DNA of 14,968 nt from Candidatus Woesearchaeota archaeon (GTDB lineage: Archaea > Nanobdellota > Nanobdellia > Woesearchaeales > GW2011-AR9), in NCBI GenBank assembly GCA_013204355.1, contig JABMOA010000108.1, positions 1 to 14,968 of the forward strand. Direction: 5' to 3'. Shown in pieces: positions 1 through 7,689 of the stretch. Position numbers and translations under genes: made by a program. Numbering within the stretch: the stretch's first letter is position 1; the number at the start of each line of letters is the position of its first letter. The notes beneath the pieces were generated by a model. It worked only from the letters and a program-made list of their open reading frames with translations, had not been told where the DNA came from and ran no database searches.

Positions 1-2
1 AT

Positions 3-2789
3 ATTGATTCTTCAAAAGTTCAATCGTCTGATGCAAAAACAATCACTTTATCCTGGTTGAGTCCAGTTGCGGGATTAGAACTGAATTCTGCTTTTAATTA
101 TAATCTTCAAAATAAAAATTTATTAGCATATAAAGCACCAAATTCACAAGAAATAATTGTTGGTACGGATCAAAGTTGTAAAAATGTGTGTAATAATCCT
201 AAAGCTCCAGGTTTCAAAGCAGATGATAAATGTTATGATGAATTTAAAACTGGTTTAACTGGCAAAATTGAATTGCGGAAAGGAAGTCAACAATTACCCG
301 ATGGTGCGAGATCTGCGGGCTATACAAGTGATTGTTTTGCAACAGGTACTCAAACGGGAAGTCAAACAGGATTACAACAATGTGTATGTGTGCCTGATAA
401 AAAAACAAAAGTTGAAAACCAAGGAAATGCACGTGAAGCAATTAAAGCTAGTAAAGATGGATTAACTTCAGAAGATTGGGTTTACAGACAAGATCAATTG
501 TTTAAAACAAATCCAACAAAAGGAACATTTTATCCAACATGGAGATATTATTCTGGACGAGATACATCTGCAACATTTGGATTGAATCATGTATTAGATA
601 CAGTTGGAACACCAAGCATTCCTACCCTTAATCCTAATACACAACATCTTGGTGCATTTCAAACAATGTGTCTTTCAGGAATTCATGCACGACTTAAATT
701 AACGAACAATATTTTGCAAGCATTTAATTCATGTATTGCAGAAGCAAAAACAGGAGAATTTCAGGATGCAGGTGTATGTAAAACATTTTTCTCACAACAA
801 ATTTGTGGGCTGGCGTATAAAGGAATTTCATATTTAACAAATTCATGTCAACCATTAAATTGGCAAGACGAATTAAAAGGCGGTACAACCATTGATACAC
901 TTGGACAAGGAACAAAAGCATTTTATTCCTCAATCCCTGAAGCATTAAGTTCCTCCACAAATGACTTACGGTCAGATTATGCGAATTCAAATGTGGAGGC
1001 ATTCTTTTCTGGAGGGTCACAAGGATTTGCACAAAGTATGTGTATGGCTGCATTTGGGTATGATTTTCCATCTATATCAAATTTAATTTTAGATTCTGCG
1101 TATGCATTCCCCATGAAATCAACGGTGCATGCACTTCCACGTGAACGAGAATTTACATCTTTTGACCCTGCACGAGGAACCGCAGTTTATAATTATAATC
1201 TTGGTGCATTAATTATTCCTGGATGTAAAATACGTTCCGCAACTGCATCATTAGTATGTGTTGGTCCAGGCGAACAAAACAGACCTGGGGTACAATGTGG
1301 TGATCAGGGATGTGATTGTGTACGTGCAACAACAACATCAGGTTTTGAAGGAGAAAAAACGAAACTTCTTAATGGAGGTACATTGTATAATCTCAAACAA
1401 CATGAACCAATTTCAATTCCTATTCCTGCACCTCAGAAGATTAACTCTAACTTTAGATATGATCACGTTTTAATTCAATTACAGTTAGATCAGAATGAAA
1501 AAGCAGAAACCTGTTTTGATGATGGATATAAAGATGGTAAATTTTATTTCCCTCTTCAGGACACATCTCCGCCAGGAATTCTAAATGCGTGTAAAGCAGA
1601 TCTCACAACAGGAAAATTTTATTGCGCAGAAATTCAGGGCTTATTTGGAACCGGTGGAAGTTACTTACAAGACCCTTACTTTTCATGTTTTGATAAGAAT
1701 ACACAATCCTGGGCTTCATGTACCACACCAAACTTATTTACAAAAGGCGATGATATCCGTGTGAAAACACATGTATTCTCAGATGGAAAACTCGCATGCT
1801 TAAAAATATCAGAACGAGGATTACAATCAGGTCAAACAACTGTGCGTGGAATTCAACCATTACCCCAAAATTTACCTGGGTCATTCCAACCAGAATGGAA
1901 TCTTGGTTCAGTCACACCAAACTTATTTACCGGTGCAAGTAGTTCTGTAGTGTTAACAAGTGATAGCGATCAAGGATGTAGTAACAACATTAATTATCTC
2001 ATCCCAGCGCCAACAACTCAAATCCCATCACCACCAACGTATCACTTTGGATATGAAATTCTTCCAGGTGGGTTATTCAAAGTAACAGTACCTCAAGGAG
2101 TTCTTGTGGATTCCGCGTCTGGATTCTCAGTTCAAAATAACATTTTAAAGAAAGGAACGCAAGAAGGATTTATGGGGTCAGATTTATCTTCCGTACCATT
2201 CACATTCAATGGATTCAAAGTATCCGGATTAATTGGAACACCAACAAATCCTCAAAGAAATCAATGTACGTATCAAGTACGTGGATCTGCAAGCAGCCAA
2301 TTTACGCAGAATGAAAAAGCATTTACAATTACAGCAGAATTATTTCAACCAGATGCGAATGGTCAATGTTATAATGTGAACCAACGTGTTAAAGCACCAG
2401 CGTTTGGAAAAAATAGTGTTCAAGTAAATATTGGCATTCAACTTGAACCTGTGAAATCACAAATTGTAAGTCAAATGCATAATGACTTTATGGCAGGAAA
2501 TTGTAATGCGGTACAACAGATGGCCTCAACAATTATTAATTCCGGAACAAATGATGTGCAGGATGCAAAAGCGTTGTATTATTCCACAGCATGTTACCTC
2601 ATGCAAGATCCTTCTGGATGGCGCATAAATAAGAAAAATGAAGTATGTACCCGAACGAATATTTTCTTGAATCGGAAGGATGCTAATGGTCAACAAATGA
2701 CCCCTTATCCCGCAACTCTAACAAGTGGCGTAGAATATAATAAACTAGTACAATACATGACAACCATCAGAGGACAAGCAGGATGTTAG
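3..2789 (+). CDS. Large Cys-rich exported protein of unknown family (5' end outside window)
   Basis: The reading frame is open to the first base of the window, so the gene begins upstream. A TTG at 57 could be mistaken for a start, but the 18 codons before it are continuous coding and read into it (SDAKTITLSWLSPVAG). The visible part is 928 residues. I recognise no family. I counted about 30 cysteines, often in close pairs (CVC near residue 125; CGDQGCDC near 435 of the visible chain), and many Thr, Ser, Pro and Asn residues. This composition suits a disulfide-bonded protein outside the membrane. The middle looks beta-rich, and the last ~100 residues look helical (CNAVQQMASTI, AKALYYSTACYLM). 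The stop overlaps the next start by 7 nt, so it is cotranscribed and probably translationally coupled with the two following exported proteins. An adhesin or substrate-binding partner of the downstream hydrolase is a guess from context. Confidence 0.8.
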   Translation: MDSSKVQSSDAKTITLSWLSPVAGLELNSAFNYNLQNKNLLAYKAPNSQEIIVGTDQSCKNVCNNPKAPGFKADDKCYDEFKTGLTGKIELRKGSQQLPDGARSAGYTSDCFATGTQTGSQTGLQQCVCVPDKKTKVENQGNAREAIKASKDGLTSEDWVYRQDQLFKTNPTKGTFYPTWRYYSGRDTSATFGLNHVLDTVGTPSIPTLNPNTQHLGAFQTMCLSGIHARLKLTNNILQAFNSCIAEAKTGEFQDAGVCKTFFSQQICGLAYKGISYLTNSCQPLNWQDELKGGTTIDTLGQGTKAFYSSIPEALSSSTNDLRSDYANSNVEAFFSGGSQGFAQSMCMAAFGYDFPSISNLILDSAYAFPMKSTVHALPREREFTSFDPARGTAVYNYNLGALIIPGCKIRSATASLVCVGPGEQNRPGVQCGDQGCDCVRATTTSGFEGEKTKLLNGGTLYNLKQHEPISIPIPAPQKINSNFRYDHVLIQLQLDQNEKAETCFDDGYKDGKFYFPLQDTSPPGILNACKADLTTGKFYCAEIQGLFGTGGSYLQDPYFSCFDKNTQSWASCTTPNLFTKGDDIRVKTHVFSDGKLACLKISERGLQSGQTTVRGIQPLPQNLPGSFQPEWNLGSVTPNLFTGASSSVVLTSDSDQGCSNNINYLIPAPTTQIPSPPTYHFGYEILPGGLFKVTVPQGVLVDSASGFSVQNNILKKGTQEGFMGSDLSSVPFTFNGFKVSGLIGTPTNPQRNQCTYQVRGSASSQFTQNEKAFTITAELFQPDANGQCYNVNQRVKAPAFGKNSVQVNIGIQLEPVKSQIVSQMHNDFMAGNCNAVQQMASTIINSGTNDVQDAKALYYSTACYLMQDPSGWRINKKNEVCTRTNIFLNRKDANGQQMTPYPATLTSGVEYNKLVQYMTTIRGQAGC

Positions 2790-3325
2790 ACAAAGAAGGA
2801 AAAATCGCAGTACAATTATTAACGTTCTTAGTCGTTGCAGTACTTAGTTCTGCAATCATGCTCACACTTGTACAAACAGGTGTATTAAGTGTGCGTGCAG
2901 ATAACCAACCTTCATTATTAGATGCAGAATTCATTCCAGTAGGGAGGCAAGGAACACTTGCAATCAGATCCTTTGATTTTTGTAGAAGTGTAGATGAAAA
3001 ATTAAACTGTGTTGGAAAAACAGAAGATTTCAACATTAATCAGGAAGTTCATTTCAGGTTTGTTGTGGAAACAACAACCTCATATGGACAAATTCAACTT
3101 GTAGAAAATTATCGGATTAAGGATGCAAATGGAAACATCATATTAAACGCAAATACAGAAGACGATTTTTATTTTGATTTACAAACAGATCAAAAGCAAG
3201 AATTAGTAACCATTGCCGAATATTTTTTAATTTCTAATCCCGGTGATTATACCTTGGAATTAATTATCAAAAATCCTTATTTAGGAAAAGAAACAACATT
3301 AACAGAGAGGTTTGATGTAGAATGA
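2783..3325 (+). CDS. Membrane-anchored protein with beta-rich extracellular domain
   Basis: A 180-residue protein of unrecognised family. Residues 1-8 are short and charged (MLDKEGKI). A single hydrophobic helix follows at about 9-30 (AVQLLTFLVVAVLSSAIMLT), then a polar C-terminal domain. The layout is that of a signal-anchor or of a pilin-like N-terminus, although no clean class III prepilin cleavage site is visible. Residues 45-180 alternate hydrophobic and polar residues and end in strand-like segments (GDYTLELIIKNP), suggesting an immunoglobulin-like beta sandwich, with two cysteines at about 67 and 76. The start overlaps the previous gene by 7 nt, and its stop shares ATGA with the next gene. 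It is therefore the middle member of one translationally coupled unit. A role as surface anchor, minor pilin or scaffold for its two exported neighbours is inferred from position only. Confidence 0.8.
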   Translation: MLDKEGKIAVQLLTFLVVAVLSSAIMLTLVQTGVLSVRADNQPSLLDAEFIPVGRQGTLAIRSFDFCRSVDEKLNCVGKTEDFNINQEVHFRFVVETTTSYGQIQLVENYRIKDANGNIILNANTEDDFYFDLQTDQKQELVTIAEYFLISNPGDYTLELIIKNPYLGKETTLTERFDVE

Positions 3326-6300
3326 ATCATAAAATAATTTTCATAATTATATTTATTATTATTTTTAGTAGTGTTGTTTATGCTGTAGAAGAAACAGAGA
3401 CTAATGAATGTGATGGGTTTTGGGGATCTTTGAAATGTTTATTTGTAAGGGATACTCAAAATATTGCTGGAGAAGCATCTATGGTTGATCCTGTAGTTGC
3501 TTCATCTGGAAATTGTAATAATTTAAAGATTTCAATCATAGGAGCTTCAAACACAGTTAAATCATCATTACGAAAAAGTTTTGGTGAGTTTATTAAAGAT
3601 TCTTGTCCTGGATCTACTGTAAATATTTATGCAGAAGGTAGTTGTGGAGCACAATGTCAAAATTCAAAATATATCCAACCAGCTTTAAGTTCAACTCCTG
3701 ATTTATTGATTATTAATCCTTCTGGAAATATTGGTTCATCAAGTACATATCGTGCAAGTGTTGTTTTAATGGCAGAAGAAGCAAAGAAAAAAAATCCAAA
3801 TATTAAAGTTGGAATAATTGCAATTTCGCCTCATAAAAATTATGATTATGGTGGTAGTGCAAAATGGACCCAATCATATCAAGATAAATTAGAAGAATTT
3901 AATAAAGATTTAATTGATTCAAAATTAGGCTTTCCCTCTTTAATAGATTATGAATTTAATATTTATCCTTTACTTGGATCGTCATCTGATAAAGATGTGT
4001 GTGGTTATTGTCGTTCTGATAGAGGTCATTGGTTAGAAACAGGTCAGAAAATTGTTGCAGATTATATTGTTTCTGTTATTTCAGGAAAAATTACACCTTC
4101 AGCACCCCCACATTCTGGAGCTCAAAAAGGACCGCCACCACAAGCGGCAGTCGCAGGCAACACATTTTCTTCCGCAACCTTCCAAGGAACTGATTCCGAA
4201 CGAGAGATAGATGAAGTCTGGAATCGGATTAGTAGTTTTGTTGGTATTCATAGTGGTGATGTCTGGTATCAAAATACCTGGCAACCTTATGTGAAGGTTT
4301 ATGGAAGCGGGATTCCTTCTGGAACTACAACTACACCTACTTTAGGTGGTGGTGATTTTTCATGTAATGGCGGAGATTTCTCAAAATTACCATCTTCATC
4401 TTTAAGTAAATGTAATAATTATTTAGATTTATATCAGAAACATGCAAAGGCACTTCTTGGAACAGATGATACAAATACCATTTTATTGTTAATGGCTTTA
4501 ACCCAACAAGAAAGTGGTTGTAGTACAACTGTTAATGGAGGTTTAATGCAGGTAGATGCAGTTTGTCGCCCAGTATCAAATTGCCCAACTGCAGATAAAC
4601 AAATTGAAGAAGGAATCAAAGTGTATAAATCTTCAAGTGATGGGCTTTCTACAACGACAGGTTCAGACAGAATTAATTTAATATTATTCTCTTATAATCG
4701 TGGCCTTGCAACTGCTAAGAAAGCTTTGACATACAAAAATCAAGGATCAAACCTTCATGACTCGATGTTGAAAGCATGTCGTGATATTTTCAACAAAGAG
4801 TGTAGAGGCACAGAAGCAAAATGTAAATATGATACTCATGGAAATGATAAATGCGATTTCCCTGGATATGGTGCTCAGTATCCCACTAAAGTTCAAAGTC
4901 GTTTTAATAAAGCATGTAGTGATATTGGAGGTACGATTGGAACGGGTGTGTCTTCATCTTCTTCAACCTTAGGAGCTCCACAACGCATCTGTAATACCGT
5001 ATCTGAATGTCTTCCAATCTGTAATGATGAATCTTCATGGTCAACACGAACAGGCACAAATATTTTGCCTGTAAATCAAGCTGTGCAAGTTCAATCAAGT
5101 GAAGGGATTGTAGTCATCGGTTCTCCGGATCAAGGATTGGGAAATAAATTGGGCCTTTCTGGAGTTGTTCCAACATTTGTTCATCCTTATTTAATCATCC
5201 CTTTGAAAAATGCTGGCGTGATTGCAGCAAGTAAAGGATATGAGATTCACGTTTCTGGGGGTTTACGTTCATTAGAACATCAGTTAACATTAGCGTGTCC
5301 AAGTATTAAGGATGGCACTTTTAATAGTGCCACAATTGCATATCCTGGTGGTTCAAATCATGGTTCAGGTCATGCTGTTGATATTATTTTATTTAATCAG
5401 GGTGTACAGATGAGTGCACCATTCAGATCATCTATACAGAGTAATTCAGAATACACAATTGGAAATGAAGAACTTGCAAAAATTATGTATCAAGCAGGAT
5501 GGAAACGATTAAAATCAGAAGCATGGCATTTTGAATATCCTAATCTTCCTTTAGAACCAACAAGAACAACGACGTGTACAACGACACCACCTTGTGCTAA
5601 TAATCCTTCACCTCTTGTAGCTCAAACATCACCAAGCGCGCAGCCATCTCCTGCTCAAGTTGGAAATATAAACACCGGCCTTAGTTCTACAACTGCATTA
5701 AATAAATGGAACAAGGCTTTATCTGATGTTGGAATTACAGGCCAATCGTTTGTTGGAAAATTTCAATCAAATGGTCCCACTGATTCTTATAAAAGAGAAG
5801 ATACAGGAAGGGACACACTTATTTTTGTTCCTTCAACAACTGATTTAACTCAACCCTATGAAATCATGTATTATTTTCATGGCATCTCTGGTTTTGATGT
5901 TGATATGCGCCAAAGATTAACACCTCAAAGTAAACGTTTGATGGATCGGGGCGTTAATTTTGTGCTTGCTTTTCCAGAACTTCCTTGGTCAGAAGGAACA
6001 GGGGGAGATAGGCATAAAAACAGACAATTATCTTATTTAGATTCTCAGAAAGATCTTGATTTTTTTAAGTTACATGAAAATATTAAAATAGTTTTACAAA
6101 ATCAGTTTGGCGCAACATCTTTTAATGTCAAAACAAGTTTATTAGGGCATAGTGCAGGGGGTGCTGCATTATCATATCTAGCAAATAATGGATATTTGAG
6201 TATGACCAAACCTTATAAAGTGGTTTTATCTGACGCAGATTATTCTCATTGGGATACAACTCAAGTGGTCTGGGATAAGTATGTTCAATTGAATCCTGCT

Positions 6301-6582
6301 GTTGAATATGATATTTTTATAAAAAAACCAGGAGTTAGTGATGGAGGTTCAACCACTCCTACAAAGAATACTATTAAATTTTTGAAAAAAATAAATCCTT
6401 TAATAGATACCTCACAACGACAAAAAGTAGGTAACCAAATTAATTATTATCCTTTAACACTTAGCGATTCAGAAATTTCTCCATGGGTTAATGATCCTAC
6501 AACTCCTTCAAGTGAACCTCTTCATCATGCAATTGGAAGAACTACCTTGGCATGGGATACAACATCAATTGCAAATACTTAA
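3322..6582 (+). CDS. Secreted four-domain hydrolase (SGNH + SLT + M15 peptidase + alpha/beta hydrolase)
   Basis: 1086 residues. Residues 1-21 are a Lys-led, Ile/Phe-rich signal peptide (cleavage near VVYA). Domain 1 (~68-250) resembles SGNH esterases: IIGAS with S76 as nucleophile, an INPSGN block at 131-136 and a C-terminal DRGHW with H236. Domain 2 (~360-495) resembles SLT lytic transglycosylases: QQES with E397, GGLMQV at 406-411 and SYNRG at 457-461. Domain 3 (~605-742) matches M15/VanY DD-carboxypeptidases: R649 and Q654, the SxHxxGxAxD zinc motif with H680 and D687, and WHFEY with H736. Domain 4 (~790-1086) is an alpha/beta hydrolase: YYFHG at 850-854 and GHSAGG with nucleophile S944; H1068 or H1069 may complete the triad. 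Ser/Thr/Pro linkers separate the domains. SLT and M15 families cut peptidoglycan glycan and peptide bonds, and the esterases could remove acyl groups. The target is therefore probably a bacterial wall outside the cell. Motif assignment is strong for M15 and alpha/beta hydrolase, good for SLT, fair for SGNH. The start overlaps the previous stop (ATGA). Confidence 0.88.
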   Translation: MNHKIIFIIIFIIIFSSVVYAVEETETNECDGFWGSLKCLFVRDTQNIAGEASMVDPVVASSGNCNNLKISIIGASNTVKSSLRKSFGEFIKDSCPGSTVNIYAEGSCGAQCQNSKYIQPALSSTPDLLIINPSGNIGSSSTYRASVVLMAEEAKKKNPNIKVGIIAISPHKNYDYGGSAKWTQSYQDKLEEFNKDLIDSKLGFPSLIDYEFNIYPLLGSSSDKDVCGYCRSDRGHWLETGQKIVADYIVSVISGKITPSAPPHSGAQKGPPPQAAVAGNTFSSATFQGTDSEREIDEVWNRISSFVGIHSGDVWYQNTWQPYVKVYGSGIPSGTTTTPTLGGGDFSCNGGDFSKLPSSSLSKCNNYLDLYQKHAKALLGTDDTNTILLLMALTQQESGCSTTVNGGLMQVDAVCRPVSNCPTADKQIEEGIKVYKSSSDGLSTTTGSDRINLILFSYNRGLATAKKALTYKNQGSNLHDSMLKACRDIFNKECRGTEAKCKYDTHGNDKCDFPGYGAQYPTKVQSRFNKACSDIGGTIGTGVSSSSSTLGAPQRICNTVSECLPICNDESSWSTRTGTNILPVNQAVQVQSSEGIVVIGSPDQGLGNKLGLSGVVPTFVHPYLIIPLKNAGVIAASKGYEIHVSGGLRSLEHQLTLACPSIKDGTFNSATIAYPGGSNHGSGHAVDIILFNQGVQMSAPFRSSIQSNSEYTIGNEELAKIMYQAGWKRLKSEAWHFEYPNLPLEPTRTTTCTTTPPCANNPSPLVAQTSPSAQPSPAQVGNINTGLSSTTALNKWNKALSDVGITGQSFVGKFQSNGPTDSYKREDTGRDTLIFVPSTTDLTQPYEIMYYFHGISGFDVDMRQRLTPQSKRLMDRGVNFVLAFPELPWSEGTGGDRHKNRQLSYLDSQKDLDFFKLHENIKIVLQNQFGATSFNVKTSLLGHSAGGAALSYLANNGYLSMTKPYKVVLSDADYSHWDTTQVVWDKYVQLNPAVEYDIFIKKPGVSDGGSTTPTKNTIKFLKKINPLIDTSQRQKVGNQINYYPLTLSDSEISPWVNDPTTPSSEPLHHAIGRTTLAWDTTSIANT

Positions 6583-6600
6583 ACAACTTAATCCATCAAT

Positions 6601-7089
6601 TCATTTTTTTCTACTATTAAGATTTCTATTGTCATCAATCAATGTTTCAACTAATTCAAGAATACGATGGGGTCTATCTACATCCTTTAATTCAAATGCG
6701 TTTTCAGAACCTGACATTAAATATACTGTGCCAATGTTAAAAATACGTTGTATTCTTCCTTGTTTTACATTTAAATCTGGGACGAAACCAAGAGGATGGA
6801 AATATACATTTTTTTTCTTTTGTTTTATGATGCCAGAAGTAATTACTAATTTATGGGGGAGAATTTTATATCGTACCATTGCCAAATTAAACTCAGCAAT
6901 ACTCAATGAAACTAAACTTAAACCACCTATAAAATAAAACACCACTGGTTTTATCTGTAATCCTTTAAGAACTCCAATAATTAATAATACGATTAAAAAA
7001 CCCCCACATATATACTCTACAATAAACGCTTTTCTGGTTTTTCGAAGATATATTGGTTGTTCCTCTGTTGGATAATCCAAATTTACCAT
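6601..7089 (-). CDS. Membrane protein with bacterial-type PH (bPH2) domain
   Basis: 162 residues. Two hydrophobic helices lie at about 23-42 and 49-68. They are followed by a compact beta-rich domain at 72-152 with the features of bPH2/DUF304 (YdbS-like) domains: a start like RYKILPHKLVITSGII, a basic stretch (KQKKKNVYF), a middle IQRIFNIGTVYL and a closing helix (PHRILELVETLI). Proteins of this type are small membrane proteins whose PH-like domain faces the cytoplasm; no specific reaction is assigned to them. The gene stands alone, convergent with the secreted hydrolase and divergent from the small zinc protein at 7215. A TATA box 27 nt upstream of the ATG suggests a leaderless transcript. 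The length is at the short end for single-domain members. I am fairly sure of the family but not of a function. Confidence 0.78.
   Translation of the reverse strand: MVNLDYPTEEQPIYLRKTRKAFIVEYICGGFLIVLLIIGVLKGLQIKPVVFYFIGGLSLVSLSIAEFNLAMVRYKILPHKLVITSGIIKQKKKNVYFHPLGFVPDLNVKQGRIQRIFNIGTVYLMSGSENAFELKDVDRPHRILELVETLIDDNRNLNSRKK
6604..6610 (+). terminator. T-tract terminator candidate after the secreted hydrolase
   Basis: A run of seven T lies 22 nt past the stop of the four-domain hydrolase, inside the 3' end of the convergent gene. Archaeal RNA polymerase commonly terminates at such U-tracts without a hairpin. The gap between the two convergent stops is only 18 bp, so the transcripts probably overlap. 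Confidence 0.35.
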
Positions 7090-7110
7090 CTATCTCATAA
7101 AGTATTAAAT

Positions 7111-7120
7111 CTTTATATAT
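7111..7120 (-). promoter_or_regulatory. TATA box for the bPH2 gene
   Basis: Read on the minus strand this is ATATATAAAG, centred about 27 nt upstream of the ATG at 7089. That spacing puts transcription start at or next to the start codon. Confidence 0.6.
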
Positions 7121-7163
7121 CTTATCTTTCTTTAGAATACTCACTCGTGGAAGATTACAAACC

Positions 7164-7204
7164 TTTTTAATATGGTAAAAAGAGATATTGATATTTAAGA
7201 GGTG
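7164..7204 (+). promoter_or_regulatory. Promoter and SD site for the two small basic genes
   Basis: A weak TATA-like TTTTTAATA lies at 7164-7172, predicting transcription start near 7194. AAGAGGTG at 7197-7204 is a good Shine-Dalgarno site, 10 nt before the ATG at 7215. It selects that ATG over an in-frame ATG at 7188, which lies upstream of the SD. Confidence 0.5.
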
Positions 7205-7214
7205 TTTACACAAT

Positions 7215-7457
7215 ATGGTGATCAAAAAGTTATGGCAAAAAATTAAAGGCAATAAAAAAGAATATGCAAATCGTTTCCTAAAATTTTATCATGAAAACAA
7301 AGCGCGTTTAAACAAAGAACGACGTGGAAGTTATCATCTTAAACAAAAAGATGGCATCTGTGTACGTTGTAAACGTAAATCTTTAAAGAATATCGTTTTC
7401 TGTTCCTATCATAGAAAAAAACAACAAGAATATAATAAGATAGCACGGGGTAAATAA
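7215..7457 (+). CDS. Small basic zinc-binding protein (80 aa)
   Basis: 80 residues, very rich in Lys and Arg, starting MVIKKLWQKI. The ATG at 7215 is chosen because an SD site lies 10 nt upstream; an earlier in-frame ATG at 7188 would lie 5' of that site. One probable zinc site is visible: C49-x2-C52-x10-C63-x2-H66, in the string GICVRCKRKS...VFCSYH. It is flanked by helical basic segments (residues 10-35 and 67-80). The charge and single zinc knuckle suggest binding to RNA, the ribosome or DNA, but I do not recognise the family. The stop codon is directly followed by the ATG of the next small gene, so the two form a minimal operon. Confidence 0.7.
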   Translation: MVIKKLWQKIKGNKKEYANRFLKFYHENKARLNKERRGSYHLKQKDGICVRCKRKSLKNIVFCSYHRKKQQEYNKIARGK

Positions 7458-7586
7458 ATGGAAAAACCTGTTGATCCTTACGAAAAATTCAAAAAGAAAA
7501 AAAAGAAAAAGAAAAACGAAGAATCAGATGATCACCCTGTGCATGAGAAATATACAGAAATGGATTATTCTGAACAGAAGAAGTAA
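7458..7586 (+). CDS. 42-aa Lys-rich microprotein, second gene of pair
   Basis: A 42-residue frame that starts immediately after the upstream stop (TAA then ATG). It carries eight consecutive lysines at residues 12-19 after MEKPVDPYEKF and an acidic-polar tail (NEESDDHPVHEKYTEMDYSEQKK). The contrast of a polybasic block and an acidic end, together with the exact start/stop junction, argues for a real gene coupled to the zinc protein. It has no domain, signal peptide or membrane segment and is likely disordered. The polyadenine-rich DNA under the lysine block is a place where sequencing or replication slippage could change the frame. Function unknown. Confidence 0.55.
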   Translation: MEKPVDPYEKFKKKKKKKKNEESDDHPVHEKYTEMDYSEQKK

Positions 7587-7643
7587 TTATTATATTTCTT
7601 TAACTTTTCCATGCTCAAAAAACTTTCATTTTTTGGCACGTCT

Positions 7644-7661
7644 AATTGATATTCTTCAATT
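7644..7661. repeat. Small hairpin in convergent gap
   Basis: AATTGA (7644-7649) and TCAATT (7656-7661) are exact inverted arms around a 6-nt loop. This is the first of two AT-rich hairpins in the ~100-bp gap between the convergent genes. It may contribute to termination or mRNA 3'-end stability. Confidence 0.35.
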
Positions 7662-7670
7662 TTCCATACA

Positions 7671-7689
7671 TAAAAATCAAAGATTTTTA
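7671..7689. terminator. Symmetric hairpin at a convergent gene junction
   Basis: TAAAAATC (7671-7678) and GATTTTTA (7682-7689) are perfect 8-bp inverted arms around a 3-nt loop. The right arm includes the stop codon of the phosphoesterase (7687-7689, minus strand). On either strand the structure ends in a T-run, so it could act as a bidirectional terminator or 3'-end stabiliser. Confidence 0.5.

Noticed and set aside
57..59. TTG as start of the first large gene
   Set aside because: The frame is open through the window edge with normal coding before it; the TTG reads as Leu inside SWLSPVAG.
724..1071. Long antisense frames inside the Cys-rich gene, and similar ones inside the hydrolase and dnaK
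   Set aside because: They lie opposite clearly coding frames, have no promoter, SD or protein-like pattern, and come from low GC and codon bias.
6491..6937. Plus-strand frame across the convergent junction after the hydrolase
   Set aside because: It is antisense to the bPH2 gene, whose domain pattern and TATA box are convincing.
6965..7252. 95-codon minus-strand frame upstream of the bPH2 gene
   Set aside because: It covers a two-way promoter region and overlaps bPH2 and the zinc protein gene out of frame.
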